DNA of 64,000 bases from Rudanella sp031411995 (lineage in GTDB: Bacteria; Bacteroidota; Bacteroidia; Cytophagales; Spirosomataceae), in assembly GCA_031411995.1 (NCBI GenBank), contig JANOCD010000023.1, positions 156,901 to 220,900 of the forward strand. Direction: 5' to 3'. The notes beneath the pieces were generated by a model. That model did no database searches, was not told where the DNA came from, and saw only the letters and a list, made by a program, of their open reading frames with translations. A program made the position numbers and the translations under genes. Positions 26,929-35,687 of this stretch are shown here, piece by piece; position 1 is the stretch's first letter; each line of letters starts with the position of its first letter.

Positions 26929-27855
26929 ATGACCCCCAACCGTCGTCAATTTCTGGCCGCCCTATCTGGTGCCGTCGGAACCTCGCTTCTGGCAAACACA
27001 ACGCCCTTGCTGGCCGAGTCGGCTCCCGCTCCATTGCCCATTGCCTGTAATTCCTATACCTGGAACACCTTTTATGGGCGTGAGAAAAAAGTTTGGATGG
27101 CCAATCCTGATGAGTCGCTCACCGATTTTGTTGCATCAGGCTTGACAGCCTATGAACCCAGCATGACCAGTGCCGACGATGCTATTAAGCTGGCTCCGTA
27201 TCTGAAAAAATACAAACTGGACATGCGCTCGATCTATGTCAACAGTGAATTGCACGACCCTGTAGCTGCCCAGAAATCCATTAACACGGCAATTTCCATA
27301 GCTGAAGCTGCCAAACCCCTCGGCACCCGCATTGTGGTCACCAATCCGAACCCACTGAAATGGGGTACTCCTGACAACAAATCCGATGCCCAACTGGCCG
27401 AGCAGGCCAAAAACCTCGACCGTTTGGGGGCCGAACTTCGCCAACGGGGGTTAACCTTAGCCTACCACACGCACGACCCGGAGTTTCGGGCGGGGGCGCG
27501 GGAGTTTTACCACATGATGCTCAACACCGACCCCAAAAACGTGGCGTTCTGCCTCGATTCGCACTGGATTTTTCGGGGTGCGGGCGACTCGCAACTGGCT
27601 CTTTTCGATGTGGTTAAGCTATTTGGGAAACGCATTGTTGAACTCCACGTTCGCCAGTCGAAAGGGGGCATCTGGCAGGAAACCTTTTCCGACGGCGATA
27701 TCGACTACCGGCGGCTAGCCCGCGAATTGAAAGCCATAAACGTGCGGCCTCATATCGTGCTGGAGCAGTGTATCGAAGCCAAATCGCCCAACACAATGGG
27801 GGGCGTTGCGGCCCACAAACAGGATTTGGTTTATGCACGGGAGGTATTTGGATAG
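26929..27855 (+). CDS. Exported sugar phosphate isomerase/epimerase (TIM barrel)
   Basis: A 308-aa protein of the xylose isomerase-like TIM barrel family. The N-terminus MTPNRRQFLAALSGAVGTSLLA has an RR-x-F-L twin-arginine motif, so it is probably exported folded by Tat. Barrel features: IACNSYTWNTF, LTAYEPSM, GTRIVVTNPNP, LTLAYHTHDPEF with metal-type His and Glu, VAFCLDSHWIFRG, IVELHVRQS and HIVLEQC. The substrate is not known; similar periplasmic proteins act with oxidoreductases on keto-sugars. Confidence 0.85.
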   Translation: MTPNRRQFLAALSGAVGTSLLANTTPLLAESAPAPLPIACNSYTWNTFYGREKKVWMANPDESLTDFVASGLTAYEPSMTSADDAIKLAPYLKKYKLDMRSIYVNSELHDPVAAQKSINTAISIAEAAKPLGTRIVVTNPNPLKWGTPDNKSDAQLAEQAKNLDRLGAELRQRGLTLAYHTHDPEFRAGAREFYHMMLNTDPKNVAFCLDSHWIFRGAGDSQLALFDVVKLFGKRIVELHVRQSKGGIWQETFSDGDIDYRRLARELKAINVRPHIVLEQCIEAKSPNTMGGVAAHKQDLVYAREVFG

Positions 27856-27856
27856 G

Positions 27857-27989
27857 GGTTTCAAGATTGGGTTTCATGCTTCGCTGTTACATGGCTGCGC
27901 CGTTTCACGTTTCAAGGCCCCCTATGTAGAACAAGAAACCGCGTAGCGATTGAAACCAGAAACGGCGCAGCCATTGAAACCTGAAACCT
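27857..27989. repeat. Cluster of short palindromic GTTTCA repeats
   Basis: ATGGCTGCGCCGTTTC at 27891-27906 is exactly inverted at 27959-27974. On the minus strand two consecutive units share GGTTTCAAT-GCT-CGC-GTTTC, and related half-units occur in the opposite orientation near 27857-27912. The cluster fills the whole gap between the sugar isomerase and the Nramp-like gene. Confidence 0.75.
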
Positions 27990-27995
27990 TATAAT

Positions 27996-29204
27996 ATGCC
28001 TAAATCTTTATCTCTTCGTTCCGGCCTCGGCAGTGTGCTGTTCTGGTCGGTTATTTCGGCGGCTTTCATCGGTCCTGGTTCCGTAACCACCTGTGCCATA
28101 GCAGGTTCTCAGTATGGTTTGGAACTGCTTTGGGTACTGACCTTTGCTACTCTTGGCACCGTTTGGGTGCAGGAAGCAGCCGCCCGAATCACCATTGCCA
28201 CGGGCCACGACCTCGGCCAAATCATCACCCAAACCTATGCCGGGCAACGGGGCCGGGTCATTGCCTGGGTCTTGTTCATCGCTGTTTTTCTGGGATGCGC
28301 GGCCTATCAGGCGGGCAACATCCTCGGTGCCGTAACGGGTTTGGCCCTGCTCACGGGTTTGCCCGTCCCCATGCTGACCGTGTTGCTGGGCCTTGTTTGT
28401 GTGGCCCTATTGTGGATTGGCTCTACGCAAAGCCTGGCCAATTTCCTCGGCATTGTTGTTTTTGCAATGGGGGGCGCGTTTGTCTATGTTGCCTTTGGCG
28501 CACCGGTCAACGCAGTCAGCCTGACCAAAGCATTGATAGTTCCGTCTTTTCCGTCAGGCTCAATTCTGTTGATCAATGGACTGATTGGCACGACCATCGT
28601 TCCCTACAATTTATTTTTCGGGTCGAGCATTGTTCCACAAGGATCGGATGAAACCACGAAGGTTCAAAGCCTGAGCGATATGCGGCTGGGCGTTTGGGTA
28701 GCGGTGGTGTTGGGCGGCATTATCTCGGTTGCCCTGCTACTGGCGGGTTTGCTTATTACGGGTGAGTTTTCGTATCCGCACATGGCGCAGGTACTGAGCG
28801 ACCGACTTGGCCCCTGGGCGGGAAATCTGTTCGCACTTGGCTTGTTTGCGGCTGGGTTTGCCTCGTCACTCACAGCACCGCTGGCGGCTGCGATCACGGC
28901 AAAAAGTCTGTTGGGCATTCGTTCAAACTCCACGAGTTACCGGGCCATCTGGATGCTGGTGATGGCTACGGGCCTGACCTTCGGGCTGCTGAATGCCACG
29001 CCGATTCCCATCATTGTGGGAGTACAGGCCATCAATGGGGTTTTGTTACCCTTCGTGACGGTGTTCCTGTTATTGGCCGTGAACAACCGAAGGCTGCTTC
29101 CCGATGGATTCCGCAACACAATCTGGCAAAACCTGGCTATGGGGTTGGTGGTGGTCGTAACGGCGTTTTTTGGGTTACGGAATCTGTGGCTGATGTTTCA
29201 GTAG
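27996..29204 (+). CDS. Nramp-like membrane transporter lacking canonical metal motifs
   Basis: An 11-helix membrane protein of 402 aa with the LeuT-type layout of the Nramp/SLC11 family. Helix 1 reads AAFIGPGSVTTCAIAGSQYG (GPGS at 26-29) where metal-transporting Nramps have Asp-Pro-Gly-Asn; helix 6 reads GLIGTTIVPYNLFFGSS (Val202-Pro-Tyr) in place of Met-Pro-His. The Gly-rich breaks are kept, but the side chains that bind Mn/Fe are not, so another substrate is likely. Starts directly after the repeat cluster; no partner gene. Confidence 0.85.
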   Translation: MPKSLSLRSGLGSVLFWSVISAAFIGPGSVTTCAIAGSQYGLELLWVLTFATLGTVWVQEAAARITIATGHDLGQIITQTYAGQRGRVIAWVLFIAVFLGCAAYQAGNILGAVTGLALLTGLPVPMLTVLLGLVCVALLWIGSTQSLANFLGIVVFAMGGAFVYVAFGAPVNAVSLTKALIVPSFPSGSILLINGLIGTTIVPYNLFFGSSIVPQGSDETTKVQSLSDMRLGVWVAVVLGGIISVALLLAGLLITGEFSYPHMAQVLSDRLGPWAGNLFALGLFAAGFASSLTAPLAAAITAKSLLGIRSNSTSYRAIWMLVMATGLTFGLLNATPIPIIVGVQAINGVLLPFVTVFLLLAVNNRRLLPDGFRNTIWQNLAMGLVVVVTAFFGLRNLWLMFQ

Positions 29205-29501
29205 CGATGGGCTTTTCAAGTGAAAAGTCAGGTCGGAGCCAATCTCATTGATATAACGAATAGGTATTGCTGCAGGTGTGGAATTCATTGCTCGTCCTGC
29301 CCGGAACTGAACAGGGCCGCCTGTGCGGCTAAATTAATCACTATAAGCCGAAGTTAACCAACAAAAGCCCGGCAGCATTCCGTCCGCCGAAACCAAAGCC
29401 TGGATATGTGGATATGCACTGCCGATGATTGCTTCAAATCCCTGCCCCAATTGCACAAAATCTGATGTTAGTGGTTTGGCTTTTCGTTTTTTCGTTTTTT
29501 G
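29205..29501. other. Spacer with candidate attC-like site
   Basis: No gene is visible. Reading the minus strand after the VOC gene stop, CACTAAC (29467-29473) and GTTAACT (29352-29358) bracket about 122 bases, like the outer boxes of an integron attC site; the first box is followed by ATCAGATTTTGTGC, resembling the other spacers of this island. Composition drops to AT-rich here, marking the island's left edge. Confidence 0.35.
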
Positions 29502-29894
29502 TCAACCGATTGGTGTGCAAATTTCAATTAGAAAACCGTCAAGGTCTCTCAAATAAGCAACAATTTGTCCCCACGGTTTTGTTGTCGGATTTTCAACAAT
29601 TGTCGCACCTGCGTTTATAGCTGTCGAAACTGTTTCTTCTACATTTTCTGTTGTAAAACCGATTTCAATTCCAAATGGCTTACTTGTCAAACTGCTTTCT
29701 GTAAAACCGTCAGTCAAGTTTGACTTGGCTAATTTTGTCGAAGCAAACGAAAGTATCGTTTCGCCTACTAAAAGTTCTCCATAGTCATTTTCTGGTGTTA
29801 CAAATTTTCTCGTAAAACCAAAAGCGTTTTCGTAAAACTCAACAGCTTTTGTCACGTCTTGAACGTATAGTATTGTGTAAGCAAACTTTACCAT
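29502..29894 (-). CDS. VOC-superfamily protein (glyoxalase/bleomycin-resistance fold)
   Basis: A 130-aa single-domain protein with two beta-alpha-beta-beta-beta modules: FAYTILYVQDVTKAVEFYENAFGFTRKF in the first and FGIEIGFTTENVEETVSTAINAGATIVENP...YLRDLDGFLIEICTP in the second, with the C-terminal Glu typical of the metal site. Substrate unknown; such genes are common as single cassettes in mobile regions. Strongly AT-rich compared with the core genes to the left. Its upstream spacer has a GTTAGCG box at 29968-29974. Confidence 0.88.
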   Translation of the reverse strand: MVKFAYTILYVQDVTKAVEFYENAFGFTRKFVTPENDYGELLVGETILSFASTKLAKSNLTDGFTESSLTSKPFGIEIGFTTENVEETVSTAINAGATIVENPTTKPWGQIVAYLRDLDGFLIEICTPIG

Positions 29895-29967
29895 TGTGTC
29901 AATTGTCTTTTATTAATTGCTAATTTATTTCTAAGCTTTTGTAAGCCGTGTCGTCGGTCAAGCCGAC

Positions 29968-30092
29968 CGCTAACGTACAGGGCTTTGCGTTGTAGGGGAT
30001 TTTCAGCACTACTGTTCATACGAAGCATAAATGTTGAACTTTGCACGAATGTTTCTACGAAGCACGTCAGCCCCAATAATGCCAAACCTAAT
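29968..30092 (-). repeat. Candidate attC-like spacer upstream of the VOC gene
   Basis: On the minus strand the spacer ends with CGTTAGCGG (box GTTAGCG, complement at 29968-29974) about 74 bases before the VOC start; CGAAGC motifs recur inside. The 5' box next to the helicase stop is unclear because an intron sits there. Similar in length and ending to the neighbouring spacers. Confidence 0.35.
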
Positions 30093-30115
30093 GTGTGTGC
30101 CCAGTATGGTTAGTA

Positions 30116-31068
30116 GACTTGTTGCAACGATGACTAACAGCTAATTGGCTAAATAAAAATTCCAAAGTCCAGCACATACTAATACCGTCGATTCGTACAG
30201 CTTTACCTTGTGGGTTCGTAAACGATCACTCAAATAACGATACCGTTTTAGGCCCCCAATGGCGTGCTCAACCCAAATTCGGCCTGAACTGATTCGTTTG
30301 TTTTCAGCCTTCGATTCTGAACTTAACTCGGCCTGTTTTGGCTTTTTCTGTGGCTGACTAACCACTTGACAGTCATAGTCTTTAGCGAAACCCTGATAGC
30401 CCAAATCCAGACTCACAGCCAAGTCGCTAAACCAGGACTGGTCCGGCGAAAATTCGTGTTTTAGTTGGGTGTAATCATGGGTTGTACCCACCCAGCCTTT
30501 ACTGACAAAATGGATATAGCGGTTAGCCGTTGAAATGATTAAGGTTTTGACGGAATGGGCTTTTTTTTACCGCTGTACAACTGTTGCTGATACTCTTTGT
30601 TAGTGGGTCGCTGGGTTCGTTGTTCGGTGGCATCAATGAGTAGCATACCTTTATCCTTGAAGTACTCTTTAAAGCTTTCAGGGTTATCGAAATGGGTTTT
30701 AGGCAAGTAATCTGATTGACTCAAAGCGGTTTGGATAACTAGTAACCCAATGTCTTGATTGCGTTTAGCGGTCGACCCATCCATGCCCGTGGTAAAGCCG
30801 AGCAAATCAAAGGAAAGGCCTGATTTCAAAGAGAATAGGGTGAACAGGAGCAGGTCTTCATAGGTGCTCAACGAGGGTTCGTCGGGACATTGCTCGTGTC
30901 GTTTTTGGATGGATTGAGCGTAAAGCTGCTCATAGGCAGCAGGCATCAACGTCAATAATTGGGCGAACCGTTTTTGATCAAGACCAGTGGCCGATCTCCA
31001 GTGTCGGTCGGTTCGTAGATCGGCAGTAGAAATCTTCATAAGGCAAAATTAACCCGTTGCAACAACTC
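30116..31068 (-). mobile_element. IS5-family insertion sequence
   Basis: A 953-bp element with 14-base terminal inverted repeats, GACTTGTTGCAACG on the left (30116-30129) and the inverse of GAGTTGTTGCAACG on the right (31055-31068), one mismatch. It is flanked on both sides by TAGTA (30111-30115 and 31069-31073), the probable target duplication, though the exact length could be shorter since this sequence contains TA. It carries one transposase read by frameshift and is inserted inside the group II intron remnant. Confidence 0.88.
30141..31039 (-). CDS. IS5-type DDE transposase, two frames joined by -1 frameshift
   Basis: Frame 1 (31039-30539, from ATG) has a helix-turn-helix-like N-terminal domain and the first catalytic Asp in MLLIDATEQRTQRP; frame 2 (to the stop at 30141) has the second Asp in AVSLDLGYQGF and the Glu in WVEHAIGGLKRYR. 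They join at a run of eight A (T8 at 30561-30568): slipping back one base gives SGKKKAHSVKTLIISTANRYI, a continuous DDE_Tnp_4-like sequence. Such A-run frameshifts are usual in IS elements, so the enzyme is likely intact. Confidence 0.87.
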
Positions 31069-31386
31069 TAGTATACGAAAGTACAATTAATTTCTAAGAG
31101 GTGCAATTCCTCTATCGGCAAGCTGTCCTGTTTATATTGAGCCGATTAGCAAGTGACAAGCTGGTTTTTCGTGAGGAAAGCAGTGAAGAAAGTCAACCGG
31201 CAAAAGCCTGTACCAAGGAACACGAAGGGCATAAGAGGCTAAATAGACTGGGTAAGCATACACATCAACCCGCGATTATTATGAGAAGGTAAGTCCCCTG
31301 TTTAACGAACCGCTGTTACGAGACCCGTACGTACAGTGGTGTGAGAGCCTCTCCCTGAGCAACCTTGCTCAGGGCAGGCTACTCGA

Positions 31387-33583
31387 TTAGCTGATGCCTT
31401 TGTTGTATTTGTCGAACAGGTCAACCATATTTTCATGATGTTTTGTGTTCCCATAATTTAAAACAATCAAATTAGTTTTGCTTCGAGTAATTGCTGTGTA
31501 AATTAATTCTTCAAATGAAGTTAAAAAGTCTGAACCTTCATTGAATTGTTCCTCTAAAATTAGAAATAATGTGTTTGCTTCCCATCCTTTGAAACTATGG
31601 ATTGTTGATAATTTCAAAGTTCCTCTGTCATACCAAAAATGATGTTTTTTATTGTCTCTAACAAGTTTTAACGATTTTGTCAATTGTCTATATTGTGGAT
31701 ATACTTGTTCTAATTGTCTTAATGAGCGTCTTTTATCGCTGTTAAGCAAATCCGACAGGTCATTACTTGAATACCATTTTTCGAATTTTGAAATTGAGAT
31801 TTTATACTTATCCAAATAATAAGATAGACGTTCTTGAAATGAAGGGTCGTTTGTTTCTCTAACTAAATCCCTTAGAGCCATTATTACAGAGATTTTGTTC
31901 TTTTTTTCATCATCATTATCATTTGTTTCTATTATGGAAAGTCCTGTCTTAATAATTTCTAAACTTTTGAATGTTTGCAAAAAAAGTTTATACCAAACTT
32001 CTTGTGTTTCAAACATTGTATTTGTTTTTTCTTTACTCTTATATCTGTAATAACATTCAAATTCTCTTAAAACACTAATTCTAAACCCTAATACTGTTAT
32101 GTCATTAGGATGTTCATTCAGTTTAACTGAATAATCTTTTATTAGTTCGTGAAGTTTGGCAATGTCAATAGAGTTTTCATCTTCAAAGTAAATGTAATTT
32201 ATCGTTGATGGATTGTCATAATCCAATAATAATTGTGGCAGTCCATTAAAGTTGTCTATTTCATATTTCGATGTAAAATTTTGTTTTTGAAATTTTATAG
32301 CCAAATCTTTGATTTTTTTAACCGACCTGAAACTGTCTTTTAATGTACTCGGTTTACCTTTTACATTTGTTTTTAAATCTTTTTCTTCTAATTCGTTGTC
32401 GTAAATATTTTGCTTTTCATCACCCCATAATACATATTCTCCATCAACAGATAGGAAATTTTCTTTAATTAAATCCATCCAAGGTTTATGATAATCTTGA
32501 ATTTCATCAATTAAAATAGTTTTATACTTCGAAATATTGGTCTCGTGTTCTTTGAATAAATCAACATTTGAAAAATAATTACTCTCAAAGAATTCTGATT
32601 TTTGTTGTTGATTGAAGTCCTCAAAATTTGGTGGAAGTTTAAATTCAATACCGCAATTATTCATTTCTGCCGAAAGAAAATTGTGATAATTGTTTATATA
32701 AAAGTTGTCCCAAGTAAAGTCTTCTCTAACTCTGCTAATTTTATCGTGAATGTAGTTTTTGAGTGTCATATTAAAGCACAAGATAAGAATTCGTTCTTGA
32801 TGTCTTTTATGTGCATTTACTGCTCTTGTCGCCATTACTGTTGTTTTGCCTGAGCCAACTACACCTTTAACCCTTTGTTCTAAATTTATATTGCTTTGTA
32901 TTAATCTTCGTTGTTGTTCAGTAAACCTAATTTCAAAACCTTCTTCTTTACTATGAAATGTAGGTTTGAAATATCTTTTAAAACTATCGTAAAGTGTATC
33001 ATCAAAAAGCTTTGATTGATAATTTGAAATAATGTATCTTTTACTAAAAATTGACGAGATATATTCTGTATTAATATTATCTCTACCTAATAAATCAGTA
33101 TTCCATTTTAAGAAATCGCAATACTTTTTATTATCTAAATATGGGTCTATTAGCAAATTGTCAATTTCGGTTGAATTCGCATTATGGAAATAAACAGCAC
33201 AAGTAACAAGTGACCAATATTTAAAGTTTTTTTTTCTTTTCAAGTAAATTTTCTATGTGTAAATTGTATAAATTGTCTTTATATTGAAGTACTTGGTCAA
33301 TTGGTGATTTAATAAAAGCATTGTTTAGGTTTAGTCGCCACTTTCGTTTTTCATCTAAATGGTAGTGTTTCAAATTCCAGTCTTTAACCTCAATTATCAT
33401 AACTCCGTGTCCTTTTCTCATCAAAATTATGTCAGGTCTGTCACCATTTAAGAAAGGTTGAAAAAAAACTTCATAGCTTTCATCGAAATTATCGCTAAAA
33501 AATTGAAGTAAGTACATTTCACCTGGCTCAGGTTTTAGCCGTCCCGATTTTATAATTTCAATGTCTGGATATATTATTGCCAT
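31387..33583 (-). pseudogene. NERD-UvrD nuclease/helicase with a homopolymer frameshift
   Basis: Two frames form one protein. The first (33583-33221) is a NERD nuclease domain: GDRPDIILMRKGHGVMIIEVKDWNL holds the D...E-x-K catalytic core. The second (to the stop at 31387) continues the NERD fold (YWSLVTCAVYFHN) and then a superfamily 1 helicase: Q motif FTEQQRRL, Walker A VVGSGKTT, Walker B ILIDEIQDY, motif V STIHSFKGWEA, motif VI YTAITRSK. A run of nine A (T9 at 33227-33235) breaks the frame; eight would restore it, giving about 737 aa. So it is a recent mutation, phase-variable tract or sequencing error. Related nuclease-helicase proteins occur in phage-defence loci. Confidence 0.8.
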
Positions 33584-33612
33584 TAGGTTGTAGTGAGGTT
33601 CTTTAAGGTTTC

Positions 33613-33806
33613 AGCTAACGAATAAGTATTTATGAAGAAGGGGGAATTTGGAACTCGTCCGCCCGTAACTGGTGCTGGGTTTTGTTCCAAAGTAGAGATA
33701 CTTCCAACTGCTTCATAGTATTCTGTCCGCTGGTGCAAATGTTGATTAGTGTACAGATGCTCAATTACTTCCGTCCACCCCCTTTTTCATAAATACTCTG
33801 TTGGGT
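33613..33806 (-). repeat. Fold-back spacer, candidate attC site
   Basis: Between the patatin stop and the NERD start. Arms 33625-33644 and 33778-33797 are inverted over 20 bases with one mismatch (AGTATTTATGAAGAAGGGGG). Outside them, read on the minus strand, lie ACCCAAC (complement 33800-33806), which fits the attC R'' consensus RYYYAAC, and GTTAGCT (complement 33613-33619), near the GTTRRRY consensus. No gene lies inside. Confidence 0.5.
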
Positions 33807-33823
33807 GCAGGCATTTTTCGGTG

Positions 33824-35299
33824 TCAAATTTCTGTCCTTAGTTGTTCTATTTTGTCAGATAGCAACTTAATTCTTGATTTGTCAAATTCTATGTCTTTGT
33901 AATTTCGTTCAATAAACCTTAATGCACCAAGTCTGCCTGATAATACTAATAATTCCTTTTTCTTGGGTGTTAGATTAAAGTCAGTCGTCTTTATTGGTCT
34001 TGGGTCAATAACCACAACTTTGTCAAGATTATTTTCAACAATTGGCACTTCTTCACCGTCCATTGCAATATTTGATAGTTCACCTATTACAAGTCCGCCT
34101 TTTTTCGTTCCATTTATTAAGTATAACCCTATAACAGGCTTTGTTGGGTAGGTTTCCATAAATAGTTTAAGTGGGAAGTTATTCCTTGCCCCACCATCAT
34201 AAACTCTAATTCCATCAACAAGTTTAGGACTGAAAAAATAAGGTATTGACATTGAGCATCTTGTCGCAAAGGCAACATGAGTTTCTTTTCGCTGTTTTTT
34301 TGAATCAAAAATTAAAGTTCCATCGTTTATTCTTGATGAATATACAATTGTATGCGTCGGCAATTCTTCAAGTGAAATTTCGTTGAGTTTTTCTGGTAAT
34401 TTCTTTTTCAAAAGTTGATTAATCCAGTTCTCAATTTCATCTCCTGGGTAAAAACCTTTGGTTCGGATAAAATTTATGATTCCTTTTATTATTGAGGCAT
34501 CTTTAAATTCGTTAAAATCTTTTTTGTCAAGAATTTCAAGTAACTCACTTGGTTTATAACCTACACCCATTAACACGGCTGTTATTGCACCTGCTGATGT
34601 TCCTGCAAAAGTCTCAAATGAAAAATGATTTTCAAGTTCAAGCAAAGCCCCTGCAAATGCTAAACCTTTGACACCACCTCCTTTTATTACTATTGAAAAT
34701 GGGTGTTGGTTACTTACTAACAAAAGCATTTCTCTTATTGAATTGCTGATTTCAATGTTCAATTTGGGTCTTAATTGGTCATAGCAAGATTGGCAAATGT
34801 GTCCAGAGTTTAAGGAATCCCTTAACTCAATTTTATTTATTTTTTTGTGGAATAAACACTCTTTTCGAGCAATGTCATTATGTGATTTTATAGAAGGCTC
34901 TAAAAAGCTAACAGCATAACGAACAAAATAATACCTGCAAAATCGTACAATATCGTGTAAAAATTGGCTAAAATCTGCTACTGTAAATACTGCTAAACCG
35001 TTTTCGGCTGAAACAGTGCCAAATAAATTACTTAACCTACTTGAAGATAAAAAACCATCAACAACTAAAATTAAAAATCTTCTATCTCCACCAGCATTTT
35101 GTCTATAATTTTTTAACCAATTAAACACTGTGTCCGAATCATATTTTGCTCTTTTTTCTAAGAATAAACTATTTTTTAATCTTTCGGGGGGTATTTTAAA
35201 AGTAAAAACTTTATCTTTTTGAACACGATTAAGTGAATTACAAGCGTTCTCAATGCTTGGATAAAGTTCTGGTTTAATTGCTAATATTTCTATTTCCAT
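33824..35299 (-). CDS. Patatin-like phospholipase with Cys-motif N-terminal domain
   Basis: A 491-aa protein. Residues ~200-400 are a patatin lipase domain: oxyanion loop GGGVKG (207-212), nucleophile Ser235 in GTSAG, and catalytic Asp368 in YDGGARNNFP. The ~195-residue N-terminal region is separate: strand-rich at first (FLILVVDGFLSSSRLSNLFG), then a helical part ending in Cys148-Leu-Phe and Ile-Cys169-x2-Cys172, a spacing like that of zinc-binding Cys motifs in metzincin-like proteins, but no HExxH is present. It follows the 126-aa gene by 7 bases. Patatin effectors degrade membranes in several antiphage systems; that role here is inference. Confidence 0.85.
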   Translation of the reverse strand: MEIEILAIKPELYPSIENACNSLNRVQKDKVFTFKIPPERLKNSLFLEKRAKYDSDTVFNWLKNYRQNAGGDRRFLILVVDGFLSSSRLSNLFGTVSAENGLAVFTVADFSQFLHDIVRFCRYYFVRYAVSFLEPSIKSHNDIARKECLFHKKINKIELRDSLNSGHICQSCYDQLRPKLNIEISNSIREMLLLVSNQHPFSIVIKGGGVKGLAFAGALLELENHFSFETFAGTSAGAITAVLMGVGYKPSELLEILDKKDFNEFKDASIIKGIINFIRTKGFYPGDEIENWINQLLKKKLPEKLNEISLEELPTHTIVYSSRINDGTLIFDSKKQRKETHVAFATRCSMSIPYFFSPKLVDGIRVYDGGARNNFPLKLFMETYPTKPVIGLYLINGTKKGGLVIGELSNIAMDGEEVPIVENNLDKVVVIDPRPIKTTDFNLTPKKKELLVLSGRLGALRFIERNYKDIEFDKSRIKLLSDKIEQLRTEI

Positions 35300-35306
35300 G
35301 ACTGAA

Positions 35307-35687
35307 TTAAAAAACTCTTAATAAAGGGTCTTCATCGTAAACTGGTTCGTTTATTTCAGCGTCAAAAACGCTAACTCCATATTTAAAATCACCTTTTTTA
35401 GTTGCAACTTCTTCTGCTAATCTGATTGTCCTTGAATAATAAGGTCCAAAATGAGGGTCAAAAAGCTGAATGAATGTCCTTTTCCAATTAAAAGGTGATT
35501 TGTTTTCAAAGTAAAGAGTAAAAATTAAACTCCTAAATGGTCTGTCCATTTTGCGTCTATACTCTTCAAAATCTTTGATATTCCATTGGACAATTGAATT
35601 TTTTGGAACTTCAATGAGTTCGGGAATTTTTAAGAGTTTCTCTCTATTAGAGGTTAGCTCAATGTCGATGGTAAATAGTTCAGCCAT
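35307..35687 (-). CDS. Small beta-sandwich-like protein paired with the patatin
   Basis: A 126-aa protein predicted to be almost all beta: KNSIVQWNIKDFEEYRR, FRSLIFTLYFENKSPF, then a C-terminal motif KKGDFKYGVSVFDAEINEPVYDEDPLLRVF. The pattern 'G-x-F-K-Y-x-V-x-V ... D-D/E-D-P-x-x-x-V' recalls small cupredoxin-like or immunoglobulin-like folds, but the metal ligands are absent. No family name can be given. It starts the two-gene operon and ends 7 bases before the patatin start, so a regulatory or sensing role for the phospholipase is a fair guess. Confidence 0.6.
   Translation of the reverse strand: MAELFTIDIELTSNREKLLKIPELIEVPKNSIVQWNIKDFEEYRRKMDRPFRSLIFTLYFENKSPFNWKRTFIQLFDPHFGPYYSRTIRLAEEVATKKGDFKYGVSVFDAEINEPVYDEDPLLRVF

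Larger units (their letters stand above)
30095..31387 (+). mobile_element. IEP-less group II intron remnant, split by an IS
   Basis: The plus-strand 5' end GTGTGCCCAG (30095) resembles the bacterial group II GTGYG start. After the IS, AGAGG-loop-CCTCT and TCAACCGGCAAAAGCCTG match domain I-type sequence. A domain V-like hairpin (31309-31340: ACCGCTGT pairs with ACAGTGGT, then TACG/CGTA) is followed by GTGTGAGAG, a domain VI-like stem (CCCTGAGC/GCTCAGGG) and the 3' end CTACTCGAT at 31387. Without the IS only about 335 bases remain, with no reverse transcriptase gene, and domain V seems to lack one base, so it is probably inactive. Its 3' end touches the stop codon of the minus-strand helicase gene. 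Confidence 0.7.

Noticed and set aside
27857..27989. CRISPR array
   Set aside because: Repeats are few, differ in orientation and have no regular spacers or cas genes.
29888..30085. Small minus-strand frame upstream of the VOC gene
   Set aside because: It lies in the repeat-like spacer, encodes nothing recognisable and is better explained as attC-like DNA.
33221..33583. NERD frame as a separate 120-aa gene
   Set aside because: The domain is cut mid-fold and resumes in the next frame, so it is one broken gene and not two.
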